This document shows, piece after piece, positions 11,161-21,960 of a stretch of 64,000 nucleotides of DNA. A program made the translations under genes and the position numbers. Location of the stretch: NCBI GenBank assembly GCA_029204225.1, contig CM055102.1, positions 42,559,229 through 42,623,228 on the forward strand, written 5' to 3'. Below the pieces are notes generated by a model. It saw nothing but the letters and a program-made list of their open reading frames with translations. It did no database searches and had not been told where the DNA came from. This DNA is from Diphasiastrum complanatum. Lineage: Eukaryota; Streptophyta; Lycopodiopsida; Lycopodiales; Lycopodiaceae. How positions within the stretch are numbered: position 1 is the first letter of the stretch; each line of letters starts with the position of its first letter.

Positions 11161-12730
11161 CTCTAGTGAATTGGCATAGCATGATTTAGATTATGAAGGA
11201 AGCTCTATCTCTGACTCACCTACTCAAGAAACAAGTGGAATACTTGTGGACGAATGAACAACAGAAAGCATTCGAAGAACTTAAGCAAAGGTTGATCAAT
11301 GCTCCTATTCTGAGACCACCCAACAGGGCTATTTTATTTCATAGTTATGTTGATGTTTCTGCATTTGCTATTGGCGTCTGTCTGAGCCAGAAGGACGATC
11401 AGAAGAAAGATCATCCCATCTACTATGCGAGTCGACAGCTCAGTGCCTCAGAGAAGAATTATTCGGCTACAGAAAGGGAAGCACTTGGAATGATTTTCAC
11501 GGTTAAGAAATTTCGGCATTACTTGCTGGGATATGCATTTATTTTTCATGTTGATCACTATGCTCTAAAGTATCTTGTGAATAAACCAGACCTATCAGGA
11601 TGAATTGCTCGATGGGTTCTACTTATGTAGGAATTTACTTATCAAGTAGAACTTCGCCAAGGAAAATATCATACGAATGCTGATTATCTATCGCGACTCA
11701 GCATGGGAAAAATTGAAAAACCAATTAATGATGATTTTCTAGACAAAAAACTAATTGAAATTTCATCCACGAATTCGTTATATTCTAATATTATTACTTA
11801 TCTCAAGGATCAGATGTATCCGGATGGTTATGATTTGGAGCAAAAGACAGTTTTTCAACATAAGGTAGCACATTATACGATTATTAACAATGTCCTGTAC
11901 AAGCTTGGTGCTGATCATCAACTCAGAAGATGTCTCGAAACAACAAATATTATAAAGGTTGTTCAAGCTTTACATTCAGAAGATGCTGGAAGACACTTTG
12001 TCTTAAAGAGCATTGTTAATAAGATATTGACCGCCACATACTGGTGGCCAACCATGTTTAAGGATGTATCAAATTTTATTCGTTTGTGCGATCCATGCCA
12101 AAGATCTGTCAAGCCTACAAAAGCAATGAATTGGCCGTTGACACCAATCCTGCCTCTTGCATCATTTGAGAAGTGGGGGATTGACTTTGTCGGTCCAATC
12201 AAACCTGTGACCCAACATACTAAATGTCATTATATTCTTGTTGCAACGAATTATGCTACAAAGAACGTTGAAGCAGAGGCGACGAAACGAAATGATGCGA
12301 AAACTATCGCGACGTTCTTATTCAAATTTATAATCACAAGATATGGTTGTCCACTTGAACTAGTAAGTGACCGTGGTACACATTTTTGAAATGACACTAT
12401 ACGGCTGTTGACAACATATTTTCTGATCAAACACAGAAAAACTATACTATATAATCCAAAAGCAAACGGGTTGACAGAGAGAGCTAATGGAATTTTATGT
12501 AAGATCCTGAACAAAATTACTATTGCACATGTGACAGATTGGGATCAGAAACTACCATCAGTTCTATGGGCTTATCGCAACACAGAAAAAATCATGACGA
12601 AGTAGACACCATATTTTCTTACATATGGTATGCATCCTATTTTGCCTATTGAGTTTGAGGTGACAACTTTTCGTATTCAAGCTCAACGAACAGATGAAGA
12701 ATGTATTAACGAAAGGTATAGTACGACATA
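11160..12730 (+). mobile_element. Ty3/gypsy pol remnant: RNase H and integrase
   Basis: The left part encodes the end of reverse transcriptase/RNase H (LWTNEQQKAFEELK, HPIYYASRQL, YSATEREALGM). Then come YHTNADYLSRLS, an integrase zinc-binding region ending CDPCQRS, and a DD35E core: Asp in WGIDFVGP, Asp in VSDRGTHF, Glu in GLTERANG. In-frame stops at 11601, 11627, 12387 and 12603 interrupt it; those at former Arg/Gln positions fit CGA or CAR to TGA or TAG change. gag, protease and most of reverse transcriptase are missing on the left. On the right it is cut at about 12730 by a copia remnant. No LTR is attached. Confidence 0.85.
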
Positions 12731-13916
12731 TTTCACAAGAGAAGCGGCTCACCTGTACATGCTCTACCAAGATTTTTCCAGACCACCCGACTTCTATTGG
12801 CTAAAGATCCTCACATGACTCTTGAAAAGTCTATAGATGAGATGAAAGAAAAAGTAGAGGATTGTGAGCATTATGATGACAAGAATGAGTCAGATCGAGC
12901 TCTCTACAACAACAAAGAACAATAGAAGGACGAAGTCAGTAGAAAAAGGGAGGCAATTCAAAGATAAGAATATAGTCAATAGAAAGAGGGAGATCAGGAA
13001 GGTAGATGAACTTGAAGGAAGGAGAAAGCACAACCAACAAGGTGGTGAGAAGAAAATTTGCACAAGATGCAAGCATGATGGTCACGCTGTTGATACATGC
13101 TGGCTAAATTCCAAGATAGAGTGCATACACTATCACAAGAAGGGTTATGAAGCTATAGACTGCTATCAAAACCCAAGAAACAAGAAATCACAAAGTAGGA
13201 GGGAGAACTCCAATAGCTCGTAGAGGAACCAGAATCCTCTAAGATGGCCGAGGAAAGATCCAACAAGAATTTAGCTGCTTATGTGTGTGTTGATGTGCAT
13301 GCCAAATCACAAGCATATATACAAGTTGTAGTCTTGATTCAAGAGGTACGTCACATTTTGTGACACCAAAGCAAATAATTGTTGATTTTCAAAAAACAGA
13401 TTTCTCCAGATATAGATAGTTCTAAGAGATGGTTCCAAACATCAAGTGAATGGAATAGAAGTGTTGTGGCTAAGCACCAATGGTAGAGAAAGGAAGCTTG
13501 ATGATGCCATGTACATGCCTACACTTTAGAAAGATATGCTATATGTGGCAAAGATAGATGCAGACATGACTGTCACATTCACGGATGATTCATGCGAAGG
13601 GTTGAAGCTAAGATCACTCATCTTATTACACAAGGCAAGCACAAGGGCAACCTGTATCACCTAAAAGTATGAGTTCCTCTAAGCAAACGTCAGATCCATG
13701 AGTTGATGGACATTCTATGACATAGGAGATTGTGTCATATGAATACAATAGCCTTGTACAAAGCTAGCCAAAATGGAGTATTCTCAGGATTTAGCATATC
13801 AAGGTTGACACTGGTTTGAAGTCCTGTGACACTTGCAATAAAGACAAGATGTCACGTACACCTTTTACTAAAGACTCATTCAAGGCTAAAGAACTCTTGG
13901 AGTTAGTACACTCAGA
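12730..13916 (+). mobile_element. Copia family A copy 1: gag end, zinc knuckle, protease, pre-integrase
   Basis: The sequence starts inside gag (frame-shifted FQTTR-like, then LAKDP). It reaches two zinc-knuckle units at about 13060-13160 (CTRCKHDGHAVDTC; the second, CIHYHKKGYEAIDC, has Tyr in place of a Cys). The protease signature usually DSGATSHF is changed to SRGTSHF, so the active site is lost. The pre-integrase block (GNLYHLKV, RRLCHMNTIALYKA) follows with several stops. It aligns by eye with the copies at 40.7, 44.5, 51.0 and 52-55 kb. The gag N terminus and 5' LTR are missing. Confidence 0.8.
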
Positions 13917-13921
13917 CATCT
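13917..13921. repeat. Target-site duplication (left), CATCT
   Basis: CATCT lies immediately left of the solo LTR and recurs at 14754-14758. The undisturbed target is visible in the second copy of the tandem duplication near 15013-15020 (GACATCTGTGGACC). Confidence 0.85.
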
Positions 13922-14753
13922 TGTGAAAAATGCAAAAATAAGATTTGTAGAGGCCAAAAATCTTGTATATAGATAAACACACATGTGTGGAGCCTGTTCC
14001 CACGTGTGAAAATAGTGTACTTGTCATGTACCATAATCATATAGGTTGTACATATGATTTAATTCAAGTTCTAGTGGCTAAAAAGGCCAAAAACTAGTTT
14101 TCTAGATATATGACACATGACGTCAATCTATTGATTGCATGAGCCAAATATTTTGGTCAGGTATCATATCCCATGTGTAGAGGATAGCTCACATGTGTGG
14201 AATAAGCTGAAGTAGGCGAATTTTGAATTCTAGAAGATTTCCAAGTAGATCTCCATATAGAAGGAAAATGGACCAAAAGTGCTCAAAATAGAAGGTTTTG
14301 TCCAAGTGTCAGTTTTGCATGATGAATGATCATATGACAAAGCACCTTCACACATGTGGGATCAGAGGGATGATCAGTACCACGAGCTCCCACTTATTGT
14401 ATATATAGAGCCACATTTGGCCATAATCATTGTGAGACACCAATCTTGGTTTTGGAAGCAATTTTGGGTGATTCACTCCATTTGTCTACATTTGTTTTGA
14501 TTGTTTTGAGGTTCTATCAATGTGTACTTGATTTTCAGGTTGGAGTCCGTACTCAGACAGTGTTTCACACATGTGAAACCAGAAAGTACACTTACCTTCA
14601 ATTAAGGATTGTTCTTGTTAGGATTTTGTGTCTAGAATTGATCTAGATTGATCTTAATTTGAAGTAGATTGATAGATCAAGTAATCTGACAACCAATCCC
14701 TCTTGTGGATCAGATTAGGATCCACTCTTGGTCCTTTTTGTACTTTTTGCACA
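13922..14753 (+). mobile_element. Solo LTR (832 bp) with TG...CA ends
   Basis: The block begins TGTGAAAAATGC, ends TTTTTGCACA, and is bounded by the 5-bp duplication CATCT. It interrupts the copia family A integrase reading frame exactly. It has no coding capacity, and a TATATATA box lies near 14400. Size, termini and target duplication are those of an LTR left after recombination removed a full element. It differs from the other LTRs in the window (A, B, D, E) by eye. The strand is set by the TATA box and is tentative. Confidence 0.85.
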
Positions 14754-15800
14754 CATCTGTGGACCCATTTAGGTAGACTCTTTGGGAGGCCCAAGATATT
14801 TCAGTACCTTCATAGATGATTACAACAAGTTTGCAACTGTGTATTTCAATCATAACAAATTAGAAGCACTTGAAAATTTGACAGAGTTTGTAAATTGGGC
14901 TGAGAAGTGGACTGACAAAAAGTTCAAACAACTAAGAAAAAATCAGGGCCACATACACCTTTTACTAAAGACTCATTCAAGGCTAAAGAACTCTTGGAGT
15001 TAGTACACTCAGACATCTGTGGACCCATTTAGGTAGACTCTTTGGGAGGCCCAAGATATTTCAGCACCTTCATAGATGATTACAACAAGTTTGCAAATTA
15101 GAAGCACTTGAAAATTTGACAGAGTTTGTAAATTGGGCTGAGAAGTGGACGGACAAAAAGTTCAAACAACTAAGGAAAAAAAACAGGGTGGAGAGTATGT
15201 CTCCAAATAGTTTGCATATTTTTGTAGCAGTCGAGGTATCATACATTTGAAGACAACAACATATACACCACAACATAATGGTGTTGCAAAGAGGAGAAAT
15301 CGAACACTCATGGAGGCTGCAAGATGCATGATGGCCTAGTCTAAGGCATCTAAATGGCTATGGGCTAAGGCAGTAGCTATAGCTAATTACATACAAAATA
15401 TGACAGAGAAATCAGACATTCCTTACACTACTCCACATGAGGTATGGTGGGGCAAGAAGCCAAACCTGGCACATGTACGTATCTTTGGGTGTGTAGCATA
15501 TGCCCATATACCAGATTAGAAAGGAAGAAATTAGATGAAAAAGTGGAGTAGAGTTTCCTCGTAGGCTATGATGTACATTCCCCATATTATAGGATTTACA
15601 TGCCTAGGACCAGGGAAGTCCAAATTGTCAGAGATGTGAAATTTGATGAAGCAAGATCCATGACTGATGGAGATCCAGTTGGTTATGAGATTCTTAGCAA
15701 GAAGTACTATGATCTGCCCACACAAATTGATAGAGCAGACCATGAACATTTGGATCAGGGTATTCAAATACCAAATGAGTTGAGTGACAGTTCAGTTTGC
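14754..15800 (+). mobile_element. Copia family A copy 1: integrase, with internal tandem duplication
   Basis: The frame resumes at GGPRYFSTFIDDYNKFA and covers the integrase core to IFGCVAYAHIPD and the AVRDVKFDE-type region. A segment of about 200 bp is present twice: 14763-14955, then again from 14953-15190 with about 60 bp of sequence from before the solo LTR insertion point. The second copy lacks the LTR and has a 22-bp deletion. At the catalytic Glu position the sequence reads NGVAKRRNR, a Glu-to-Lys change (about 15283). Many stops follow. The copy ends near 15800, where unrelated coding sequence begins. Confidence 0.8.
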
Positions 15801-15809
15801 CCAACGACT

Positions 15810-17150
15810 AGAAGATTACGTGGCCAGCCTTCAGAATGCACTTTTAACAGCACAAGACAAAGTGGACAAAGTGGTCCAGGATTCAAAATAGCAAGTCTTG
15901 TTGTTGGCAGGTCAATTGGACTTAGTAGAGTTGGAACGCGAACGACTTCAAGGTGAATTGGACACAACCACCCTTGAACATGATTCCTATTTGCAAACCC
16001 AAGTGCCTGATTGCCCAGTCACACCAGACGGAACAACCACTGAGCTTGGCAAAGCAAAAGCAATCATCAAGGATTATGAGAAAGCAGCTGCTTAGGTATT
16101 GGAAGCTGGGCCTCAAATCTCAGTTCCAGTCATGCTGCAATTCTTCCCTCGGCACCACGAAGAGACATGAAGGGATACACGGTTAGATGCGGGCACAGAC
16201 CAGGGTGGAGCTCTTGAACTTCAAGAAACAACGGACACCCAGTCTGCTGAAGCCGGTCCATCTTCATCAGGGGCCAAAGTGTTATTTCAAAAATCAGTCA
16301 CCATCGAGGACCAAATTTAGAATTTTTTACACTACCATCCGCATATGTCCTCGAGGGGTGGCTGGGTGATTAAGTTCAAAACCTCTGAGATAGAGGTTGG
16401 AAAGGAATTGGGTAGGCTACTCGCATTGGGAGAGCATCCGGCATGGCGCACAACCGTTTTTGAGAAAGCTTTAGATTCTACTACGAGCTATTTGCTAGCC
16501 CTCGCCAATTGTGGGTGGATCCCTATTATTTGCCAATGTCGCATCACAATAAATGGAAAGATTTGGGTGTGTCATTGGATCAAGTCAACATCCATACCCC
16601 AAATTGGCCCATCATTCATCAAGTTTATAATTGGCAAATATCCGTGGATTTTCTCCGAGCTCTCCAATTTTATGGTATTGAGTACCGCAACTCCCCAAAT
16701 CCAACTGTGCAACAATCAGCTATCTTTGCCAATTATTTGTCCAAGTTGGCATCCACTGCTATGAGATGGGATGATTGCCTACCACCCTTGGCCTTCAATC
16801 CAAGTCTTCCCATGGCATCAAATAAAGTCCAAGACCAGTTGTCGATCGCAAGAATATATTATCATGCAACCATGCTGGGTGGTACTTGGGAATCAAGGTT
16901 TGTAGCCTGGACAACTTCCAATTGGATTGCCGAAGCCAATAAGTGTTTTTTTCTACACACACATGACTTTAATACGGAGCGCCTGGACTTCATGGAGAAG
17001 GTGCAGTACCATCTCATCAAGGTACGACGTGAGCAAAACCAGAGCCCCAAACGAATAAATCTAGCAAGGTGTCATGGGACCGCCACCAGTTTTGGTGGGG
17101 AATACCGTTGGAGGGTTTGCGGTTTCCAAGGCAACCCTAACCCTAGTTAA
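15810..17150 (+). pseudogene. Orphan ORF with coiled-coil N terminus, unknown family
   Basis: Frame 1 reads from about 15805 with four in-frame stops: a heptad-rich stretch (RLEDYVASLQNALLTAQDKV, then LVELERERLQGEL), a linker, then GGWVIKFKTSEIEVGKELGR and ALDSTTSYLLALANCGW. Near 16510 the frame shifts into an open 213-residue stretch (WVDPYYLPMSHHNKWKDLG, TWESRFVAWTTSNWIAEANK) that stops at 17150. Together this is roughly 445 residues of one protein. I recognise no retroelement domain. It sits between a copia remnant and a promoter-like block with a TATA box, so it may be an accessory ORF of a retroelement or a captured host gene. Confidence 0.45.
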
Positions 17151-17590
17151 TAAGTGAGAGGGATTTGGCACCCTGCGTGTGTAAGTCCAACCGATGATCA
17201 TATAGTTATTTGATGAATTTGAAAGTTAATAAAAGGACTTTAGGCCTTTTTGCGGGACTTTTAATGTCGCAGGCCTAAAAGTCAAGTTAGCGAATAAAGT
17301 TAGGTCTCCCGCCAAAATTGGTTCAAATTCAAATTCAAACTGGTTCCCTCCAATTTTGAATGAGTTTCCACTATTTTTTAAGTTTGAATAGTGAGGAGGT
17401 AGAAATGGGCCAATAGGTTTTTGAGGCCAGGGCCCTCCTCTCCACTATAAATAGTGCCAAACTGGAGTTTGGAAATCATATTCATATCCTCATTTCAATA
17501 CAAGCAGATTGGTTCTCTTATGGAATTAATTTGTGAATGTCCTATTCTCCTTCTTACTCATCGACTAATCGATTTTAATCCTCATCCATT
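17151..17590 (+). promoter_or_regulatory. Promoter-like/LTR-like block with TATA box
   Basis: The core reads GGGCCAATAGG...GGGCCCTCCTCTCCACTATAAATAGTG, with the TATA box near 17444. A closely similar arrangement (GCCAATAGG...GGGCC, then TTTATAAAAAG) occurs near 22040-22085. Both lie a few hundred bases downstream of an orphan ORF, which would suit the U3 region of a 3' LTR. The second LTR edge was not found. Confidence 0.4.
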
Positions 17591-18619
17591 GTTTATCCAG
17601 TTCTGCGGATTTTCCTGTGTCTTTACACAGTCTACAGATTTACAATTGTTTTTACACAGTCTGTAGAAATACACGGAGTTTGACACTGAGTGTCACAATT
17701 TCTCTCTCTACAATTTAGAAATTTGTCGCCTGTTAGAAATCTCGTGTAAAAATGCATTGTCACCTTTTTTGCATTTTTTGCCTGTCAAAAATTGCAAGTT
17801 AAACTGCTGAGTCACATTTTTGCATTTTTCAAAGTGCCTCAAATGTTAAGGAAATGACTCTGGCAAAGTGTGGGGCTACCCCAATATTAAGGAAATGAGA
17901 TTTATGACACTCTCGTCTTTTTCGCAAAAAGCCGACACTATCGCCTTTTTGCGACATTGTCGCCGGTGGCAGTTTTAGTTCATTTCTACAGAGTGATAGT
18001 TTTAGTTCATTTATGCAGACAAACTGTTTACGACCAATTCTCACCACTTATCAACAATCAATTTCTGAGAAGGAACTGGATGAATGCCAGCGGACACCAG
18101 CCAACTGGCAATCGCATTTGACGACCTAATTACTTAGTATAAATCAGCTGTTCATACATCTCTTTTCAAGTTCAGAAGCAACGAATCAACATTGTGAATT
18201 GTGAAGGAGTTGAGTGTTATTACATGACGCTTCCTGCGCTCTTATCAAGCATATTATTCACAATCAGAAAGTATTATTGTTAGCTCTCTATCAAGCTTTC
18301 AAGCTTGAACTCTCTTGAGCATTCTAGCTTAGCCTTTTAGAGATTTATTTTAGAGTTGCTATTGCGCTACTGCTTATCAGACTTATTCTCAGTTACTCAG
18401 AGACAACTTAGAGTGCGCGGTTTCTATTCGCTATTGTTTTGCACTCATTAGCATCTGATTTTGTTTTTTTGAATCAATATTATCTTCTTATTACGTTCAG
18501 TATATGTCAGAATGCATGCATCTCTTTTGTAAATGATAAAAATTGTCTGAGAATTCAATACTTTACATGCATTGGAAGTAAGAAGTTTCTGCATTACATT
18601 ATCTATCCTATTTTTCACA
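17590..18619 (+). mobile_element. Copia family B LTR, left edge uncertain
   Basis: The block ends TTTTTCACA directly before a primer-binding site. It shares the GCGACACT / TTTTTCGCA-rich U3 and the TTATCAGA-rich leader of the family B LTRs at 57264-58424 and 60526-61669. Its left edge (expected TGTTG) cannot be placed. Confidence 0.55.
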
Positions 18620-18631
18620 TGGTATCAGCGC
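18620..18631 (+). promoter_or_regulatory. Copia primer-binding site (one mismatch)
   Basis: TGGTATCAGCGC directly follows the LTR. The canonical initiator-Met tRNA complement in plant copia elements is TGGTATCAGAGC. Confidence 0.75.
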
Positions 18632-18659
18632 ATTGATTCTTCTTCAGGGCCTAATACTA

Positions 18660-20268
18660 TTTCGATATCAGAGCGAAAGCTCTAATACTTGGTATCTTTC
18701 GCGCAAGTGCAATAACCATGAGATCAAGGATTGCCGAATTCTCCAAGCCAAGAATGCAGCCAAGGATTGCCGAATTCTCCAAGCCAAGAATGCAGCCAAG
18801 CAACCCGATCAACAAGCAAACACAGTTTCATCATCTCCCCAGGTCAAAGTGGACAAAGGCGTATTTATGGTCAAAGACCAAAGCGCATTTTTTTTATGAT
18901 TCATGGTTTCTTGATTCTGGAGCAACTCAACACATGACCAATCAACGTGAGATTTTCAAATCCTATACGCCTTATAACACAAAGAAAGTACTCACACTAT
19001 TGAAGGTGAAGGTACTGCGATTCCAACATGATCAATTCAAACTACTATCAAAGGTCTTATATGTTCCTAAACTCTCTACAAATATGTTATCAATAAGTAG
19101 AATTACAGATTTAGGTCATAAGGTAGAATTCGGATCTGGTCAATGCAAAATTATTGATAGGAGTAATGAGATCCTTGCACTTGGAAAGAGGCAGGGTCAC
19201 TTACATAGATTGGCACATTTTTATTCTGAGTCTAGTCAAGTCTTGAAAACCTCTGTTCTAGTCAATAAAGCATTATTATGACATCATCGCTTAGGACACT
19301 TGAATTATGCATATGTTTTGAACATGTCCAGACAATCCATGGTCTTTGATCTCGACTATCCTTCTGGTAAGATCGATCTACCTGTCTGTCATAGCTGCAT
19401 CTTTGGAAAGCAGGCTAAGATTCCTTTTAGATCAAACCATAGGCATGCAACAAAAGGTCTGTTAGATGTTGTTCATACGGATATATGTGGAACTATGCAA
19501 ACTCCTTCATTGCTAGATGCAAAGTATTTTATTACTTTTGCTAATGTATTCTCCAGAAGAACAACTGTTTATTTCATTAAACAGAAATCAGAGGCTTTCA
19601 TCAAATTCAAACAATTCAAAGATCATGTTGAAAATCAAACTGGCAAACAAATCAAAGCACCGAGGTCAGATAATGGGGGAGAATACATCTCTACCAAATT
19701 CAAGGAGTATTGCCTTGACAATGACATTGAGCAACAATACATTACCTCCTATTCGCCTCAGTCAAATGGTCTTGTTGAGAGAAAGAACAAATCCTTAGTT
19801 GAATCGGCAAAGTGCATGTTATCACATGCGACACTTCCGAAGTCCTTCTGGGCTAAAGCTATTTCAACAACAACTTATATTCAGGACAGATGTCCTACTA
19901 AAGGTATCTCAGACAAAACACCATTCGAAGTTTGGACAGGTACCAAACCTTCTTTATCAAACCTACAAGTTTTTGGATGTATTGCTTTTGCACAGATACC
20001 TCGTGATCTCAGAAAGAAGCTCGACTTTGAGAAAATCAAATGTATTTTCATCAGCTACACTACTTTAGATAAAGCCTACAAGTTGTTCGATCCCATCGAG
20101 TCAAAGATATTCACTAGCCGGGATGTCACCTTCATCGAAGATCAGTTTCAAGACCTCAAGGGAAAAGGCAAAGCCCACATAGCTGACTCTTTGGTTTCAT
20201 CTGACATATTGAGCTTTCCAGTTCTTCAGTCGACTATTCCCATTGAAGGTCCAAGCTCTTCTACTTTT
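18660..20268 (+). mobile_element. Copia family B copy 1: zinc knuckle, protease, integrase (gag deleted)
   Basis: Most of gag is missing: the leader motif GGTATCTTTCG is joined straight to the zinc-knuckle codons (CNNHEIKDC). Compared with the copy at 30 kb, about 0.8 kb was lost. Two in-frame 36-bp units (18726 and 18762) follow. Protease has DSGATQHM at about 18913. The integrase has an HHCC-type region (HHRLGHLN to CHSCIFGK) and a DD35E triad: Asp 19480 (VHTDICG), Asp 19669 (RSDNGGEY), Glu 19777 (GLVERKN), with 35 residues between the last two. A TGA at 19279 splits the frame (Trp in the sister copy). Reverse transcriptase and RNase H are missing; the frame fuses at about 20268 into a different copia fragment. 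Confidence 0.85.
18726..18797 (+). repeat. 36-bp in-frame tandem duplication in the copia gag tail
   Basis: Units start at 18726 and 18762 and are identical by eye. Each encodes KDCRILQAKNAA, so the duplication adds 12 residues without shifting the frame. The sister copy at 30.7 kb has one unit. Confidence 0.9.
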
Positions 20269-21130
20269 GATGAACATTGTTCCATCTTGAAAAACGATAA
20301 GTGCATAGCTAGTGGCATTAAGAAAGAAAGAATCTTTAAATTGGATGCTAATGTGGCCATTGAAAGTGTGAACATGGTTAGGGAGGAGATGACACGATAC
20401 AAGCATGTCAGTAACCTTCACAAAGAACTCTTGTAAACTGTTTGAGGAAGATTCTGATAACCTAGTTGCTAAAGGCAATAGAGATGTAAATTTGTATCAC
20501 TTGAACATTCAAACAAGAATCAAACAAGCCAATCAAACTCAGGAATCAACAGATATACTATGGCACAAGACGCTATGTCACATGAACATGGAAGCCTTGT
20601 ACCAAGCCAACAAAAGTCAGAGAATTCAAGGAGTCGAAATAAAAAGCAGAGATATTCGAACTACCTGCAAATCATGTCTTAAAGGCAAGATGTCTAGAAC
20701 ACCTTTCAGTAAGGATGTTTATAAGGAAAATCTTCATAACGTTTATAGACGACTTTAGAAAGAAACTCGATGAAAAGACAAAACAAGGTTTTTGGTAGGA
20801 CTCGAGTTACATTCATCATATTATCGTGTCTATGTACCCGAAACTGGCAAGATAAAAGCTGTTCGAGATGTCAAATTTGATGAGACAAAATATACATAGC
20901 AGACAATGATCTAGTCGGCTATGAAATTCTCAAAAACTATTATGAGCTACCAATGACGTCAGAAGTAAAACAAGCAGAAGATGAAAGAGAATTACCGGAT
21001 TCAGAGGGAGGTCAAGATCAAGTACCTGATAGACTCAATCACCAGTTCGAATTCCAGCAGAAAAGGTCGAATCAAAATCGAACTTGAAACCACCTGTGAG
21101 AAGATCTGACAGACAACGAAATCCACTAAC
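20269..21130 (+). mobile_element. Rearranged copia pol fragment (pre-integrase plus integrase C-terminal region)
   Basis: The first part (ILKNDKCIASGIKKERIF) continues the upstream frame to a stop at 20434. A second frame carries a pre-integrase/HHCC block (ILWHKTLCHMNMEALYQANK, CKSCLKGKMSRTPF). It is then joined near 20745 to the region after the integrase core (KLDEKTKQGF, YRVYVPETGKIKAVRDV). The whole DDE core is therefore deleted. It is related to family A but not closely. Confidence 0.7.
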
Positions 21131-21164
21131 CATCTCCATCAAACCCAACACCCATGAGCGTATT

Positions 21165-21960
21165 GCAGCAGGCCCTCTGTTGTGTAATTTTAAAAGCCTG
21201 CGCACTTCTCGAGGCAAAAGTGCGCGATTTTTGCTGCTCCAGCCTTCTATCTTCCATTGTGCCGCACACTAATCTCTATCCGCCATTTGCCACATCCACA
21301 TCCTCCCAACCTGCAGTTATTGACACGACAACCAACAAAAGAACGCGTGGCACTGCCCTTTCCTCATCATCTCCACCTACCACCAGACGTCGTACCACCG
21401 CCACAACAGTAACAACTCCATCTACCACCACCACTTTCTCTTCTGTACAACCTTCTCCTCCTGTTTCTATTATTGCTCCTCTTCTTTCTATTCCACCCAC
21501 ATCCACTGCTTCTGTTTCTATTCCCGTCTCCTCTGTTACACTACTTCTCTTTTTATTCCATCTTCCACATCCCTTTCCATTACTATCGCATCCTACATTA
21601 CTCCTGTTCCCACCCCTCTCCCTCTCCAGTTCAACCCTTCTGACTCTCAGTTGTCTCCGGACACTCTGATGTGGATGCAAGTCATCAACTTTTCAGCGCC
21701 ACGCCAGACCACTTCCGCTCCATCTTCGCCTACCGTACTCCACACCACACTCCAGTTCCCCTCTGTTCCACCCATTTTGTCGTTTGGACAAACTGTCCCC
21801 ACCCGTGTTTCCACTTCTGTTTCTCCCACACCATCCATTTCGCCATCAAAGCCTGTCGAGGGCAACCAACCAGTGCCTGATGACGCATTTGTGCAAACAA
21901 TATTCATTCCATCACCAGATCGGACAGATTTCACCGCCCCAGATGACAGGTCCCCTGATC
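21165..21960 (+). pseudogene. Ser/Thr/Pro-rich orphan ORF, one frameshift
   Basis: Frame 1 is open from about 21154 and is strongly Ser/Thr/Pro-rich (PPTTRRRTTATTVTTPSTTT). Near 21540 composition and sense continue in frame 3 (TTSLFIPSSTSLSITIAS), running through SPSKPVEGNQPVPDDAF and DRTDFTAPDD to a stop near 22020. The joined length is about 280 residues. The minus strand is also open over much of it because of the skewed composition, so coding status is uncertain. It precedes a promoter-like block resembling that after the orphan ORF at 15.8-17.15 kb, suggesting related elements. Confidence 0.35.

Noticed and set aside
21276-21934. Minus-strand frames rich in Val/Gly/Glu
   Set aside because: They are shadows of the Ser/Thr/Pro-rich plus-strand composition; no motif supports them.
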